A stretch of DNA of 64,000 bases from Pedobacter cryoconitis (GCF_014207135.1 NZ_JACHCC010000004.1:248001-312000), one strand, 5' to 3'; shown: positions 54,020 to 63,093, numbered from the stretch's first letter. Program-made: numbers and translations. The notes: generated by a model not told the origin, from the letters alone.

Positions 54020-54036
54020 TCCCTAAATCCTAGGGA
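54020..54036 (+). promoter_or_regulatory. Short hairpin at the 5' end of the rplM leader
   Basis: TCCCTA and TAGGGA form a 6-bp stem around a 5-base loop. It lies at or just after the expected transcript start and could protect the 5' end or act in autoregulation by L13; this is inferred. Confidence 0.35.
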
Positions 54037-54072
54037 GAAAAAATAATTGTTTAACAAATTAAATACAAGCAA

Positions 54073-54516
54073 GTGAATACGTTAAGTTACAAAACTGTCT
54101 CTGCCAATGCTAAAACTGTTAACAAACAGTGGGTTGTTATTGATGCACAAGGCGAGATTTTGGGGCGCTTGTCATCGAAGATCGCAATGATCATCCGTGG
54201 TAAAAACAAGCCTGAGTATACCCCACACGTAGACTGCGGAGATAATGTGATCGTTATCAATGCAGACAAGATTAAGTTGACCGGAAACAAGATGAACGAT
54301 AAACAGTACATCTCATATACTGGATATCCAGGTGGTCAGCGTTTCATCTCTCCAAAAGAGTTATTGGCGAAACATCCGAGACGTGTAGTAGAAAAAGCAG
54401 TTCGTGGTATGTTACCTAAAACAAAATTAGGTGCAAAATTATACACCAACTTATTTGTTTATGCAGGTACTGAGCATCCTCATGCAGCACAATCACCAAA
54501 AACCATTACACTTTAA
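54073..54516 (+). CDS. rplM: 50S ribosomal protein L13 (GTG start)
   Basis: This 147-aa ribosomal protein has the usual KQWVVIDAQGEILGRLSSKI, VIVINADKIKLTGNK, YISYTGYPGGQ and AVRGMLPKTKLGAKL blocks. The start is GTG at 54073; no ATG gives a full N-terminus. It heads the rplM-rpsI-rpsB-tsf operon and is followed by rpsI 16 bases later. Confidence 0.97.
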   Translation: MNTLSYKTVSANAKTVNKQWVVIDAQGEILGRLSSKIAMIIRGKNKPEYTPHVDCGDNVIVINADKIKLTGNKMNDKQYISYTGYPGGQRFISPKELLAKHPRRVVEKAVRGMLPKTKLGAKLYTNLFVYAGTEHPHAAQSPKTITL

Positions 54517-54532
54517 TTAAAGGAAGAAAGAA

Positions 54533-54919
54533 ATGTCAGTTACTAACACTTCAGGAAGAAGAAAAACTGCTGTTGCGCGAATCTACATGAAAGAAGGCAA
54601 CGGTACAATTACTGTAAACAGTAAAGATCACAAAGTATATTTCCCTACATTACCTTTGCAATATATTGTAAACCAAAGTTTTGAAGTTTCAGAACTTGTT
54701 GGACAGTATGATGTTATGGTTAACGTAGCAGGAGGTGGTATTAAAGGCCAGGCAGAAGCTGTTCGTTTAGCGATCGCTAAAGCTATTGTCGAATTAGATG
54801 CTGAGAAAAAACCGGCATTACGTGCTAAAGGGTTAATGACCCGTGATATGCGTATGGTTGAACGTAAGAAACCAGGACGTAAGAAAGCTCGTAAAAAGTT
54901 CCAATTCAGTAAACGTTAA
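54533..54919 (+). CDS. rpsI: 30S ribosomal protein S9
   Basis: This 128-aa protein has GRRKTAVARIYMKEGNG at the start, GGGIKGQAEAVRLAIAKA in the middle and the conserved C-terminal tail RKKARKKFQFSKR that reaches the P-site tRNA. An AAGGAAG sequence lies upstream of the ATG. It is the usual partner of rplM. Confidence 0.98.
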   Translation: MSVTNTSGRRKTAVARIYMKEGNGTITVNSKDHKVYFPTLPLQYIVNQSFEVSELVGQYDVMVNVAGGGIKGQAEAVRLAIAKAIVELDAEKKPALRAKGLMTRDMRMVERKKPGRKKARKKFQFSKR

Positions 54920-54923
54920 TCTC

Positions 54924-54930
54924 AAGGAGG
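54924..54930 (+). promoter_or_regulatory. Shine-Dalgarno sequence of rpsB
   Basis: AAGGAGG lies nine bases before the rpsB ATG. A full anti-SD match is uncommon in Bacteroidetes, where most leaders lack one. Confidence 0.75.
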
Positions 54931-54939
54931 ACAAAGACA

Positions 54940-55764
54940 ATGGCAAGAACAACATATCAAGACTTATTGGATGCAGGTGTACACTTTGGTCACCTTACCC
55001 GCAAATGGAATCCGAAAATGGCACCATATATTTTTATGGAACGCAACGGGATTCACATTATAGATTTAAACAAAACTTTAACTAAAACTGAAGAAGCTGC
55101 TTCAGCGATCAAACAGATCGTAAAATCAGGTCGTAAGATCTTATTTGTAGCGACTAAGAAACAAGCTAAAGAAATCGTTGCTGATCAAGCAAGAAAAGTA
55201 AACATGCCTTTCGTAACTGAGCGTTGGTTAGGTGGTATGTTAACTAACTTCCAGACTGTACGTAAGTCAATCAAAAAGATGTCTAACATCGATAAAATGA
55301 CTAAAGACGGTACTTACTCTATTCTTTCTAAGAAAGAGCGTTTGATGATCCAGCGTGAGCGTATCAAATTGGAAAGCTTATTAGGTGGTATCGCGGATTT
55401 AAACCGTTTACCAGCTGCTATCTTTTTAATTGACGTTAAAAAAGAGCATATCGCTGTTAGCGAGGCGTTGAAATTAAACATTCCAACTTTCGCAATGGTT
55501 GATACTAACTCTGATCCTTCTAACATCGATTTCCCTATCCCGGCGAATGATGATGCAACTAAATCTATCTCTTTAATTACTGATGTTATCATCAAAGCAA
55601 TCGAAGAAGGTTTAGATGAGCGTAAACGTGAAAAAGATGATGAAGCTGAAAAAGAAGCTGTAGCTGCTAAAACTGCTGCTGATGCTCCTGAAACTGCTGC
55701 ACCTGGCGCTAGAAGAGCAAGAAAAGAAAATGCTGAAACCGAAGAAGGTACAAGCGAAGCATAA
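54940..55764 (+). CDS. rpsB: 30S ribosomal protein S2
   Basis: This 274-aa protein has LLDAGVHFGHLTRKWNPKM at the start, ERWLGGMLTNFQTVRKSI, KKEHIAVSEALKLNIPTFA and NDDATKSISLITDVI, all S2 blocks. The last 45 residues are an Ala/Glu-rich extension, common in this phylum. It is followed 103 bases later by tsf, with an inverted repeat in between. Confidence 0.98.
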   Translation: MARTTYQDLLDAGVHFGHLTRKWNPKMAPYIFMERNGIHIIDLNKTLTKTEEAASAIKQIVKSGRKILFVATKKQAKEIVADQARKVNMPFVTERWLGGMLTNFQTVRKSIKKMSNIDKMTKDGTYSILSKKERLMIQRERIKLESLLGGIADLNRLPAAIFLIDVKKEHIAVSEALKLNIPTFAMVDTNSDPSNIDFPIPANDDATKSISLITDVIIKAIEEGLDERKREKDDEAEKEAVAAKTAADAPETAAPGARRARKENAETEEGTSEA

Positions 55765-55777
55765 ATAATATATTTTT

Positions 55778-55830
55778 GGGTTGTATGTTGTGCGTTGCGG
55801 GTTTTACTTACAACATACAATGTACAACCC
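55778..55830. repeat. Imperfect inverted repeat between rpsB and tsf
   Basis: GGGTTGTATGTTGT at 55778-55791 pairs with ACAACATACAATGTACAACCC at 55810-55830, with about seven unpaired bases in the right arm. A T-rich stretch (ATAATTTTTTAG) follows. It may reduce read-through into tsf or be a dispersed intergenic element. Confidence 0.6.
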
Positions 55831-55867
55831 ATAATTTTTTAGATAAAAACTTAAAAAAGAAAATAAA

Positions 55868-56704
55868 ATGTCAGTACAAATTTCTGCAGCAGATGTAAAC
55901 AAATTACGCCAACAGACCGGTGCCGGTATGATGGATTGCAAAAAAGCATTAATAGAGGCCAATGGCGATTTCGAAGCTGCGGTTGATTACTTACGTAAAA
56001 AAGGAGCTAAAGTTGCAGCAAGTCGTCAGGATCGTGATTCTAACGAAGGTGTTGTAATCGCAAAAGCTACAGCTGACGGAAAACGTGGTGTTGTAGTTGA
56101 ATTAAACTGCGAAACTGATTTCGTGGCTAAAAATGCTGATTTCATCGCTTTAGCTAACAAATTCACTGATTTAGCTGTAGAGAAAAACCCAGCTACTTTA
56201 GAAGAACTTTTAGCTCTTGAAGTTGACGGTCAGAAAGTTTCTGATATCATCGTTGAAAACACTGGTAAAATCGGAGAGAAAATTGGTATCTCTAAATTTG
56301 AAACAGTATCAGGCGAAAAAGTTATCCCTTACATCCACAGTAACTACCGTTTAGGTGTTCTGGTTGCTTTAAACCAGGCAGTTGCTGGTGCTGACGAAGC
56401 TGGAAAAGATGTTGCAATGCAAATTGCTGCAATGAACCCGGTTGCTTTAGACAAAGCTGATGTAGATACACACACTATCGAGCGTGAAATGGAAATTGCT
56501 AAAGAGCAAATCCGTGCTGAAGGAAAACCTGAAGAAATGGTTGAAAAAATTGCTGCTGGTAAACTGAACAAGTTCTACAAAGACAGTACTTTATTAAACC
56601 AGGAATTTGTTAAGGATTCTTCTAAAGACGTTCGTAAATTTTTAAATGACACAGCTAAAGATTTAACTGTTACAGCATTTAAACGTGTTCAATTAGGATC
56701 ATAG
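55868..56704 (+). CDS. tsf: Translation elongation factor Ts
   Basis: This 278-aa factor recycles EF-Tu. The N-terminal UBA-like part has RQQTGAGMMDCKKALIEANG, followed by KGAKVAASRQDRDSNEGV and the core ELNCETDFVAKN. HSNYRLGVLVALN and the C-terminal repeat fit the standard length. It is in the conserved rpsB-tsf order and ends before a terminator. Confidence 0.97.
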   Translation: MSVQISAADVNKLRQQTGAGMMDCKKALIEANGDFEAAVDYLRKKGAKVAASRQDRDSNEGVVIAKATADGKRGVVVELNCETDFVAKNADFIALANKFTDLAVEKNPATLEELLALEVDGQKVSDIIVENTGKIGEKIGISKFETVSGEKVIPYIHSNYRLGVLVALNQAVAGADEAGKDVAMQIAAMNPVALDKADVDTHTIEREMEIAKEQIRAEGKPEEMVEKIAAGKLNKFYKDSTLLNQEFVKDSSKDVRKFLNDTAKDLTVTAFKRVQLGS

Positions 56705-56721
56705 TTCCTTCATGATAAATT

Positions 56722-56754
56722 AAAAGGTCCCTTATTTTAAGGGACTTTTTTTTT
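56722..56754 (+). terminator. Terminator after tsf
   Basis: GTCCCTTA (56727-56734) and TAAGGGAC (56738-56745) form an 8-bp stem with a 3-base loop, extended by A-T pairs around a bulged G, and followed by nine T residues. Confidence 0.88.
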
Positions 56755-56800
56755 GCCCTATATTTATGATGACTCTCAGCATAAATTATTCCGGAGATAT

Positions 56801-57913
56801 ATGATCGCAATTAAGAATTCAAAGTTTTTTAAAGATGGGCAACTGATTACTGATGCGAATGTTCTAATCGCAGAAGGGTTGATCCAGTCCATAACCACTG
56901 ATATTATTCCGGCAGGATATGAAATTATCGATGGACAGGGGAATTACCTCAGCCCTGGTTTTATAGATCTTCAGATCTATGGGAGTGGTGGTAACCTGTT
57001 TTCTGCTTATCCTACTGTAGAAACATTAAGACAAATGGATGATGACCTGGTTCGTAAAGGAACAACAGGTTTCCTGGTTTGTTTAGCAACCAATACGATA
57101 GCCGTGTTTAAAGAGGCGATTGCTACCGCTAAAGCTTACAGGTCCGAAGCCCGTGCTTTCTTAGGTTTACACCTGGAAGGGCCTTATTTAAATCCAAAAC
57201 GTCTGGGTGCCCATCCTGGTGAATTAGTCCATAAGGCGTCTCTGGAGGAAGTGAAAGACCTGCTTGAAGATGCCGGTGGAGTTGTTAAAATGATGACTAT
57301 AGCGCATGAACTCCAGGACAAGGAGGTGATTGATTATATTCTGGGCCAGGGAATTGTATTGTCCCTTGGGCATAGCGATGCTAATTATGAACAGGCTAAC
57401 CTGGCATTTAGCAGCGGTTTTACGACTACTACCCATTTGTATAATGCGATGCCCCCTATCCATCACCGGAACCTGAATTTACCTGCGGCTATATTTAATC
57501 ACCCTGTCGCTATGGCCAGTATCATCGCTGACGGTGCCCATGTTGATTTTGAGGTCGTTAAGATGACCTACAAACTGATGCCGGAGAGGTTATTCCTGAT
57601 TACGGATGCGGTTACCACTTGCATTGTAGGCCCCTATAAACACCAGTTAGGAGAAACAACCTATGTCATGCCCGACGGAACCATTTCGGGATCAAAAATT
57701 ACCATGCTGGAAGCGGTTGATAACTGTGTTAAACATTGCGGGATACCGTTGGATGTGGCTTTAAATATGGCTTCGGAGCGTCCGGCAAGGCTGTTGAAAC
57801 TCGGCGATAAATACGGTGGGGTCACTGTAGGGAAAGCAGCTGATTTAGTGTTATTAACGGATAAACTGGATTTAAGAAAGGTTTTTGTAGCTGGTTTAAA
57901 CATTTCGGCTTAA
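56801..57913 (+). CDS. nagA: N-acetylglucosamine-6-phosphate deacetylase
   Basis: This 370-aa enzyme deacetylates GlcNAc-6-phosphate in amino-sugar recycling. It has NYLSPGFIDLQIYGSGG, LGLHLEGPYLNPKRLGAH, LSLGHSDANYEQ (His), TTTHLYNAMPPIHHR (His) and LFLITDAV (Asp), which are the amidohydrolase metal and substrate motifs. I chose the ATG at 56801; an upstream in-frame ATG near 56753 would begin inside the tsf terminator. It is separated from tsf by that terminator. Confidence 0.93.
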   Translation: MIAIKNSKFFKDGQLITDANVLIAEGLIQSITTDIIPAGYEIIDGQGNYLSPGFIDLQIYGSGGNLFSAYPTVETLRQMDDDLVRKGTTGFLVCLATNTIAVFKEAIATAKAYRSEARAFLGLHLEGPYLNPKRLGAHPGELVHKASLEEVKDLLEDAGGVVKMMTIAHELQDKEVIDYILGQGIVLSLGHSDANYEQANLAFSSGFTTTTHLYNAMPPIHHRNLNLPAAIFNHPVAMASIIADGAHVDFEVVKMTYKLMPERLFLITDAVTTCIVGPYKHQLGETTYVMPDGTISGSKITMLEAVDNCVKHCGIPLDVALNMASERPARLLKLGDKYGGVTVGKAADLVLLTDKLDLRKVFVAGLNISA

Positions 57914-57943
57914 TAATTAAAACAAATGGTTATTTTTGGAGTC

Positions 57944-58651
57944 ATGAAGTATAAAAGGATCCTACTCAAGTTAAGCGGCGAGTCGCTAATGGGCGAAAAG
58001 CAATATGGTATTGATAATGACATCGTAAAACAGTACGCTGAAGATATTAAAGCTGTTCATGCACAGGGACTGGAAATTGCTATAGTTATTGGTGGCGGTA
58101 ATATTTTCAGAGGCCTGAGTGCAGAAAAATCCGGAATGGATCGTGCACAGGCTGATTATATGGGAATGCTGGCCACTGTGATCAACAGTATGGCTTTGCA
58201 GGATGCGCTGGAAAAAGTAGGACTTAAAACAAGATTACTTACTGCAATTAAAATGGAGCAGATCTGTGAACCATTTATCCGTAGAAGGGCTGTAAGACAC
58301 CTTGAAAAAGGACGTGTAGTTATATTTGGTGCCGGTACCGGAAATCCATACTTCACGACTGACTCGGCAGCAGCATTGCGTGCCATTGAGATTAAAGCTG
58401 ATGTCGTACTTAAAGGAACCCGTGTAGATGGTATCTATACAGCAGATCCTGAAAAAGATCCTTCAGCAACCCGTTACTCTGAGATTTCTTTCAAAGAGGT
58501 TTATGCAAAAGGTTTAAACGTGATGGACATGACCGCTTTCACCCTATGTGAAGAAAACGAATTGCCTATTATCGTTTTTGATATGAATAAAACCGGGAAC
58601 TTTATGAAAATTGCTCAGGGAGAAGAGATCGGAACCCTTGTTAGAGGCTAA
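57944..58651 (+). CDS. pyrH: UMP kinase
   Basis: This 235-aa kinase phosphorylates UMP. It has [14 protein letters not shown] at the start, [34 protein letters not shown] and [19 protein letters not shown], all typical. I chose the ATG at 57944 because it gives the normal start; a TATTTTTG box at 57931-57938 lies only five bases before it. It is followed by frr 40 bases later, the usual order. Confidence 0.96.
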   Translation: MKYKRILLKLSGESLMGEKQYGIDNDIVKQYAEDIKAVHAQGLEIAIVIGGGNIFRGLSAEKSGMDRAQADYMGMLATVINSMALQDALEKVGLKTRLLTAIKMEQICEPFIRRRAVRHLEKGRVVIFGAGTGNPYFTTDSAAALRAIEIKADVVLKGTRVDGIYTADPEKDPSATRYSEISFKEVYAKGLNVMDMTAFTLCEENELPIIVFDMNKTGNFMKIAQGEEIGTLVRG

Positions 58652-58691
58652 ATTTAATACAAATATATTTTTTTGATAAAAAGCACAAATT

Positions 58692-59255
58692 ATGAATGAC
58701 CTCATAAAGAAACAATTACAAGATGCTCAGGCTACAATGGACAAGGCAATTGCACATTGTGAATCTGAATTGACCAAGATACGCGCGGGTAAAGCTTCAG
58801 TTGGTATGCTGGATGGAATTACGGTTGACTATTATGGAAGCGCTACTGGTTTAGGCCAGGTTGCAAGTTTGAATACACCTGATGCGCGTACTATATTAGT
58901 CCAGCCCTGGGAAAAAAATATGCTTGTTCCTATTGAACGTGCAATTATGGAGGCAAACATCGGTATTAATCCACAGAATGATGGTATTGTTATCCGTCTG
59001 GTAGTTCCGCCACTGACTGAAGAACGCAGAAAAGACCTGGTAAAAAAGGTTAAAGAAGAAGCTGAACGTGGTCGTATCACTATTCGTAACATCCGTAAAG
59101 ATGCGAATGAGAAAATCAAAAAGCTGAAAGGTGAAAGTGTTTCTGATGACGAGATCAAAACTGGTGAAGCTGAAGTACAGAAAATAACAGATATCTATAT
59201 TGTAAAGGTTGATAAACACGCCGAAGCAAAAGAAAAAGACGTAATGACTGTATAA
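58692..59255 (+). CDS. frr: Ribosome recycling factor
   Basis: This 187-aa factor splits ribosomes after termination. The core TKIRAGKASVGMLDGITVDY, VQPWEKNMLVPIERAI, VPPLTEERRKDLVKKVKEEA and RITIRNIRKDANEKIKKLKG match the family closely. It follows pyrH and precedes a terminator. Confidence 0.97.
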   Translation: MNDLIKKQLQDAQATMDKAIAHCESELTKIRAGKASVGMLDGITVDYYGSATGLGQVASLNTPDARTILVQPWEKNMLVPIERAIMEANIGINPQNDGIVIRLVVPPLTEERRKDLVKKVKEEAERGRITIRNIRKDANEKIKKLKGESVSDDEIKTGEAEVQKITDIYIVKVDKHAEAKEKDVMTV

Positions 59256-59288
59256 GGTTATAACCTAAATATAATGTAAGCGTAATTA

Positions 59289-59320
59289 AAAGGGAATTTG
59301 GCAAAAGCTAAATTCCCTTT
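59289..59320 (+). terminator. Terminator after frr
   Basis: AAAGGGAATTTGGC (59289-59302) pairs with GCTAAATTCCCTTT (59307-59320) in a 14-bp stem with one G-U pair and an AAAA loop. The TTTG inside the left arm and a TATTTTTG box 23 bases later (59324-59331) may also serve as the promoter of the ABC exporter gene. Confidence 0.85.
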
Positions 59321-59331
59321 GTCTATTTTTG
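59297..59331 (+). promoter_or_regulatory. Possible promoter of ABC exporter gene
   Basis: TTTG at 59297-59300 and TATTTTTG at 59324-59331 match the consensus with a spacer of 23 bases, longer than usual. It overlaps the frr terminator. Confidence 0.35.
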
Positions 59332-59350
59332 GGCTTTATTTTTTTTCTAC

Positions 59351-61090
59351 ATGAATTTACTCATCCAGTATCTAAAAAATTATAAATGGATTGTTTGCCT
59401 GGCATTGTTCCTTGCTGCTATTAACATCGGCTTTTCTTTACTGGATCCTTATATTACGGGCCGGATTGTAGACCGGTTCATTGAAAAAAAAGATGTACTG
59501 AGCCGTGATCAGTTTGTCTGGGGCGTTCTGGGGCTCATCGGATTGGGCGTTGGTGCGGCTATGGTTTCCCGTATTGCCAAGAATTTTCAGGATTATTTTA
59601 CCAGCATCATCGTGCAGAAAGTTGGCGCACAGATGTATGCGGACGGTTTAAAACACTCGCTCGAATTGCCTTATCAGGTCTTTGAAGATCAGCGGAGTGG
59701 TGAAACACTGGGTATTTTACAGAAAGTAAGGCTGGACAGCGAAAAGTTTATCATTTCATTTATCAGTGTCTTGTTTGTAAGTCTGATCGGAATGGTTTTC
59801 GTCATTGTCTATTCGGTGACGGTAAGTTATAAAGTGACCCTTATTTATTTCCTGGCTATTCCTGTGATTAGCTTTGTCAGTTGGTTCCTGAGTCGTAAGA
59901 TCAAGGTAATTCAACGGAATATTGTAGCGGAAACAACGGCATTAGCAGGCTCAACAACCGAATCCTTAAGAAATATAGAGCTGGTGAAGAGTCTTGGACT
60001 AGCCAATCAGGAAATTGACCGTCTGAATAAAACTACTTACAAAATACTGGGCCTTGAACTCCGGAAGGTAAAGTATGTGAGGAGCATGAGTTTTGTACAA
60101 GGTACAACAGTTAACCTGGTCAGAAGTGCGATGGTGGTTGTGCTGCTGATCCTCATTTTTGAGAATACGATTTCTGCGGGGCAGTATTTCTCCTTCTTAT
60201 TTTATTCCTTTTTCCTTTTTGGCCCTTTACAGGAGTTAGGTAATGTGATTCTTTCCTGGAGAGAAGCAGAGGTCTCGTTAGGAAATTTCAGGAAGATCCT
60301 CAATACACCAGTGGATCAGAAACCTTTAAATCCTAAAATTCTTCATAAAATTGAATCGCTTGAGTTTTCGGGATTAAGTTTCAGACATCTTACCGGGAAA
60401 TCAAATGCCTTAAATGAGATCAGCTTTAAAGTAAACGACGGTGAAACAATTGCCTTTGTAGGTCCTTCAGGTTCTGGTAAAACGACCCTGGTAAAGCTTC
60501 TTGTAGGTCTTTATCAGCCGGAGATCGGGGAAGTACTGTATAATAATATATCGAGCAGTGAGGTAGATCTGGATCAGTTAAGAGAGAAGATTGGTTTTGT
60601 TACCCAGGACACACAATTATTCTCCGGTACAATCAGGGAGAACCTACAGTTTGTACGCCCTGATGCTACAGATGAGGAGTGTTTAAGGGTAATGGAGCAG
60701 GCAGCCTGTCAAACGCTATTGTCCCGTGCGGATAAAGGACTGGATACGGTTATCGGCGAAGGTGGTGTGAAGGTTTCTGGTGGCGAAAAACAACGCTTGT
60801 CTATTGCCAGAGCTTTATTGCGCAGACCAGATATTCTTGTTTTTGACGAGGCGACCTCTTCACTCGATTCTTTAACAGAAGAAGAGATCACAGCGACCAT
60901 CAGGGAGGTTTCAGACTTCACCAATCATATTACGATCCTCATTGCGCACAGGTTATCTACCATCCGCCATGCAGACCGGATCTACGTGCTGGAAAAAGGT
61001 CATATTATCGAACAGGGTAAACATGCTGAACTTTTAGCCGAAAAAGGGCTTTATTATGCCATGTGGCGTCAGCAGGTTGGAGAAAGATAA
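59351..61090 (+). CDS. ABC transporter, fused permease and ATPase (exporter type)
   Basis: This 579-aa half-transporter has six transmembrane helices (about residues 1-320) and a nucleotide-binding domain from about 340. Walker A is GPSGSGKTTLVK, the signature VSGGEKQRLSIARAL, Walker B DILVFDEATSSLD and the H-loop ILIAHRLST. It probably works as a homodimer exporting lipids, peptides or drugs. It ends three bases before the convergent MFS gene ends. Confidence 0.94.
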   Translation: MNLLIQYLKNYKWIVCLALFLAAINIGFSLLDPYITGRIVDRFIEKKDVLSRDQFVWGVLGLIGLGVGAAMVSRIAKNFQDYFTSIIVQKVGAQMYADGLKHSLELPYQVFEDQRSGETLGILQKVRLDSEKFIISFISVLFVSLIGMVFVIVYSVTVSYKVTLIYFLAIPVISFVSWFLSRKIKVIQRNIVAETTALAGSTTESLRNIELVKSLGLANQEIDRLNKTTYKILGLELRKVKYVRSMSFVQGTTVNLVRSAMVVVLLILIFENTISAGQYFSFLFYSFFLFGPLQELGNVILSWREAEVSLGNFRKILNTPVDQKPLNPKILHKIESLEFSGLSFRHLTGKSNALNEISFKVNDGETIAFVGPSGSGKTTLVKLLVGLYQPEIGEVLYNNISSSEVDLDQLREKIGFVTQDTQLFSGTIRENLQFVRPDATDEECLRVMEQAACQTLLSRADKGLDTVIGEGGVKVSGGEKQRLSIARALLRRPDILVFDEATSSLDSLTEEEITATIREVSDFTNHITILIAHRLSTIRHADRIYVLEKGHIIEQGKHAELLAEKGLYYAMWRQQVGER

Positions 61091-61093
61091 ACC

Positions 61094-62368
61094 TCAGACA
61101 GTTTCTTCGTGTATGTCCTGAAGTGTGAGGCCAAGCAGGCTTTTGGTTTTGGTATAAGTAATACCGGCAATGACAATAGTCATACAGCCACCAAAAACTA
61201 CCGCAGGCACCGTTCTCATCAGTTTTGCAGTTAATCCCGATTCAAAGGCTCCGATTTCATTAGAGGAGCCTATAAACATGCTATTGACAGCCGAGACCCT
61301 GCCACGCATTCTGTCCGGTGTTAATAATTGCATAATCGTAGACCTGATCAGGACACTGACACTGTCAAAAGCACCTTCGAGGAACAGGAATACCAAAGTC
61401 AGGTAGAAGTTCTTAGACAGGCCGTAACAGATAATACTGGTTCCGAAACCAACGACTGCAACCAGCAGGTTTCTCCATGGTTTGTTCATCGGCGATATCC
61501 TGGTCATGGCCAGCATCGTCAGAACTGCACCAGATGAGGCTGCTGCACGCATAAACCCAAGTCCTTCCGAGCCTACTTTTAAAATATCATTGGCAAAAAC
61601 CGGTAGTAAAGCGACTGCACCCCCAAAAAACACAGAGAAAAGATCTAAACTCATTGCACCCAGCATCATCTTACTTTTAAAGACAAACTGGACACCTTCT
61701 GTCAGGCTTTTCAGGATACTTTCTTTGGGAATATATTTAGGTGGATGTGATTTCAGGAAAAATACGCAGACCAGTGCAATAAATATGAAGAATATAATCA
61801 CCGTATAGGTTACTGTGATCCCGTAAAAGCCATAGATTAATCCACCGATGGCAGGGCCGACAATAGAAGCAGTCATATAAGAAGAGCTGTTCCAGGTACT
61901 TGAATTGGGATAGAGTTCTTTAGGAACGGTCTGTGCCATCAGCGAAAAGGTCGCCGGACTGAAAAACCCTCTGGCAATACCTATCCCAAATACCATAATA
62001 TACATAATGGGAACTATATAGCTGGTCGGTACATAGGCATGCATCTGTTCTGAGGTAGAGACCAGCATGATGACCGAGCAGAGAAGAACACCCAGAAATA
62101 TTTTCATTAGCAGACCTCTTTTTTCTGATTTATCTGCAACATATCCCCCATATAAAGCAATTCCAATAGCAGGAATAGCTTCGCAAAGACCAATAAGCCC
62201 AAGAGCAAGCGGATCTTTAGTCAGGTGGTAAATATGAAATCCTATAATTACTGCCTGCATCTGATAGGCAAAGGTGAAAAAGAAACGCATACCGAGGTAA
62301 GATCTGAATTCTCTGTAACGGAGGGCAGCGTAAGGGTCTTTTTTTTCTACGGTCGTGGGACTATCCAA
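61094..62368 (-). CDS. MFS transporter (TTG start)
   Basis: This 424-aa membrane protein has 12 hydrophobic helices. Motif A is GGYVADKSEKRGLLM after helix 2, and LTPDRMRGRVSAVNSMFIGS in the second half is typical of the EntS-like exporter group. The first in-frame start is the TTG at 62368 (DSPTTVEKKDPYAALRYREF); the next ATG would delete conserved sequence before helix 1. Substrate unknown. Confidence 0.88.
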   Translation of the reverse strand: MDSPTTVEKKDPYAALRYREFRSYLGMRFFFTFAYQMQAVIIGFHIYHLTKDPLALGLIGLCEAIPAIGIALYGGYVADKSEKRGLLMKIFLGVLLCSVIMLVSTSEQMHAYVPTSYIVPIMYIMVFGIGIARGFFSPATFSLMAQTVPKELYPNSSTWNSSSYMTASIVGPAIGGLIYGFYGITVTYTVIIFFIFIALVCVFFLKSHPPKYIPKESILKSLTEGVQFVFKSKMMLGAMSLDLFSVFFGGAVALLPVFANDILKVGSEGLGFMRAAASSGAVLTMLAMTRISPMNKPWRNLLVAVVGFGTSIICYGLSKNFYLTLVFLFLEGAFDSVSVLIRSTIMQLLTPDRMRGRVSAVNSMFIGSSNEIGAFESGLTAKLMRTVPAVVFGGCMTIVIAGITYTKTKSLLGLTLQDIHEETV

Positions 62369-62424
62369 AGGAAAATGGTTTTAAACAAATGTAAATCATA
62401 ACAATACATTATGGAAATGTAATA

Positions 62425-63066
62425 TTAAAAATGACAATTTAGTATCCGGCTCAGTTCTTCTGCTTTGTTAACTACCATGAAATGACCTCCATGCTCTATT
62501 TTTATATAATTTTTAATTGCTTTGACAGGAAATATTCTGTCTGATGTACCATGGATGTGAATGATGTCCTGCCGGATGTCCTCATTTTTCCATTGCATGA
62601 GCTGAGCTATTGCCCATAGCATAAATTTATTGTCAGTGTCCAGAATAATCTGATGAAGGAGCTTTGATTCTTCGGCAGATTGAGTACCGAAATAATAATC
62701 AGCTGTCAGGATATTAGTCCATTTAAGGAATCGGGCAGGAAACAGCTTGTAAATTCTGGTAAATGCTACTGAGGATAGTTGCCAGCTGAATTCGGCTGGT
62801 GATTTAACACTTGAAATGATAATTACCTTTTTACAGGGGACGATCCTGGAAATCTCCTGGGCAATGATGCCTCCAAAAGAGATTCCAACAAGAATAACTT
62901 CCCGGGTCAAGTCAATCTGAGCAGTTAATCTGCTGGCATAGGCTCTCAGTTCTTCATTCTGAAGAGGATCTACCCAGTTGATATAGATTTTTTCAATTCC
63001 CGGTAATTGCAGGAATTGAAAAACCCTTTGGTCAGCACCTAAACCACTTATAAAATATACTTTCAT
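62425..63066 (-). CDS. Alpha/beta hydrolase
   Basis: This 213-aa hydrolase has a nucleophile elbow GISFGGIIAQEI (Ser), an Asp in HGTSDRIFPV and a His in EHGGHFMVVNKA, so the triad is complete. It is short for the family and lacks a large lid. YFISGLGADQRVFQFL is the usual start. It lies downstream of thiE-like and TonB genes on the same strand (27 bases from thiE), but a thiamine link is only inferred. Confidence 0.85.
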   Translation of the reverse strand: MKVYFISGLGADQRVFQFLQLPGIEKIYINWVDPLQNEELRAYASRLTAQIDLTREVILVGISFGGIIAQEISRIVPCKKVIIISSVKSPAEFSWQLSSVAFTRIYKLFPARFLKWTNILTADYYFGTQSAEESKLLHQIILDTDNKFMLWAIAQLMQWKNEDIRQDIIHIHGTSDRIFPVKAIKNYIKIEHGGHFMVVNKAEELSRILNCHF

Positions 63067-63093
63067 CTAAAAATGGTTAAGGTGCTGAATGAA

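Noticed and set aside
54020..54072. Classical L13 leader motif as in Firmicutes
   Set aside because: Only a 6-bp hairpin is visible; the larger Firmicutes structure is not present.
55314..55832. 172-codon antisense frame over rpsB
   Set aside because: Caused by biased codon use of the ribosomal gene on the other strand.
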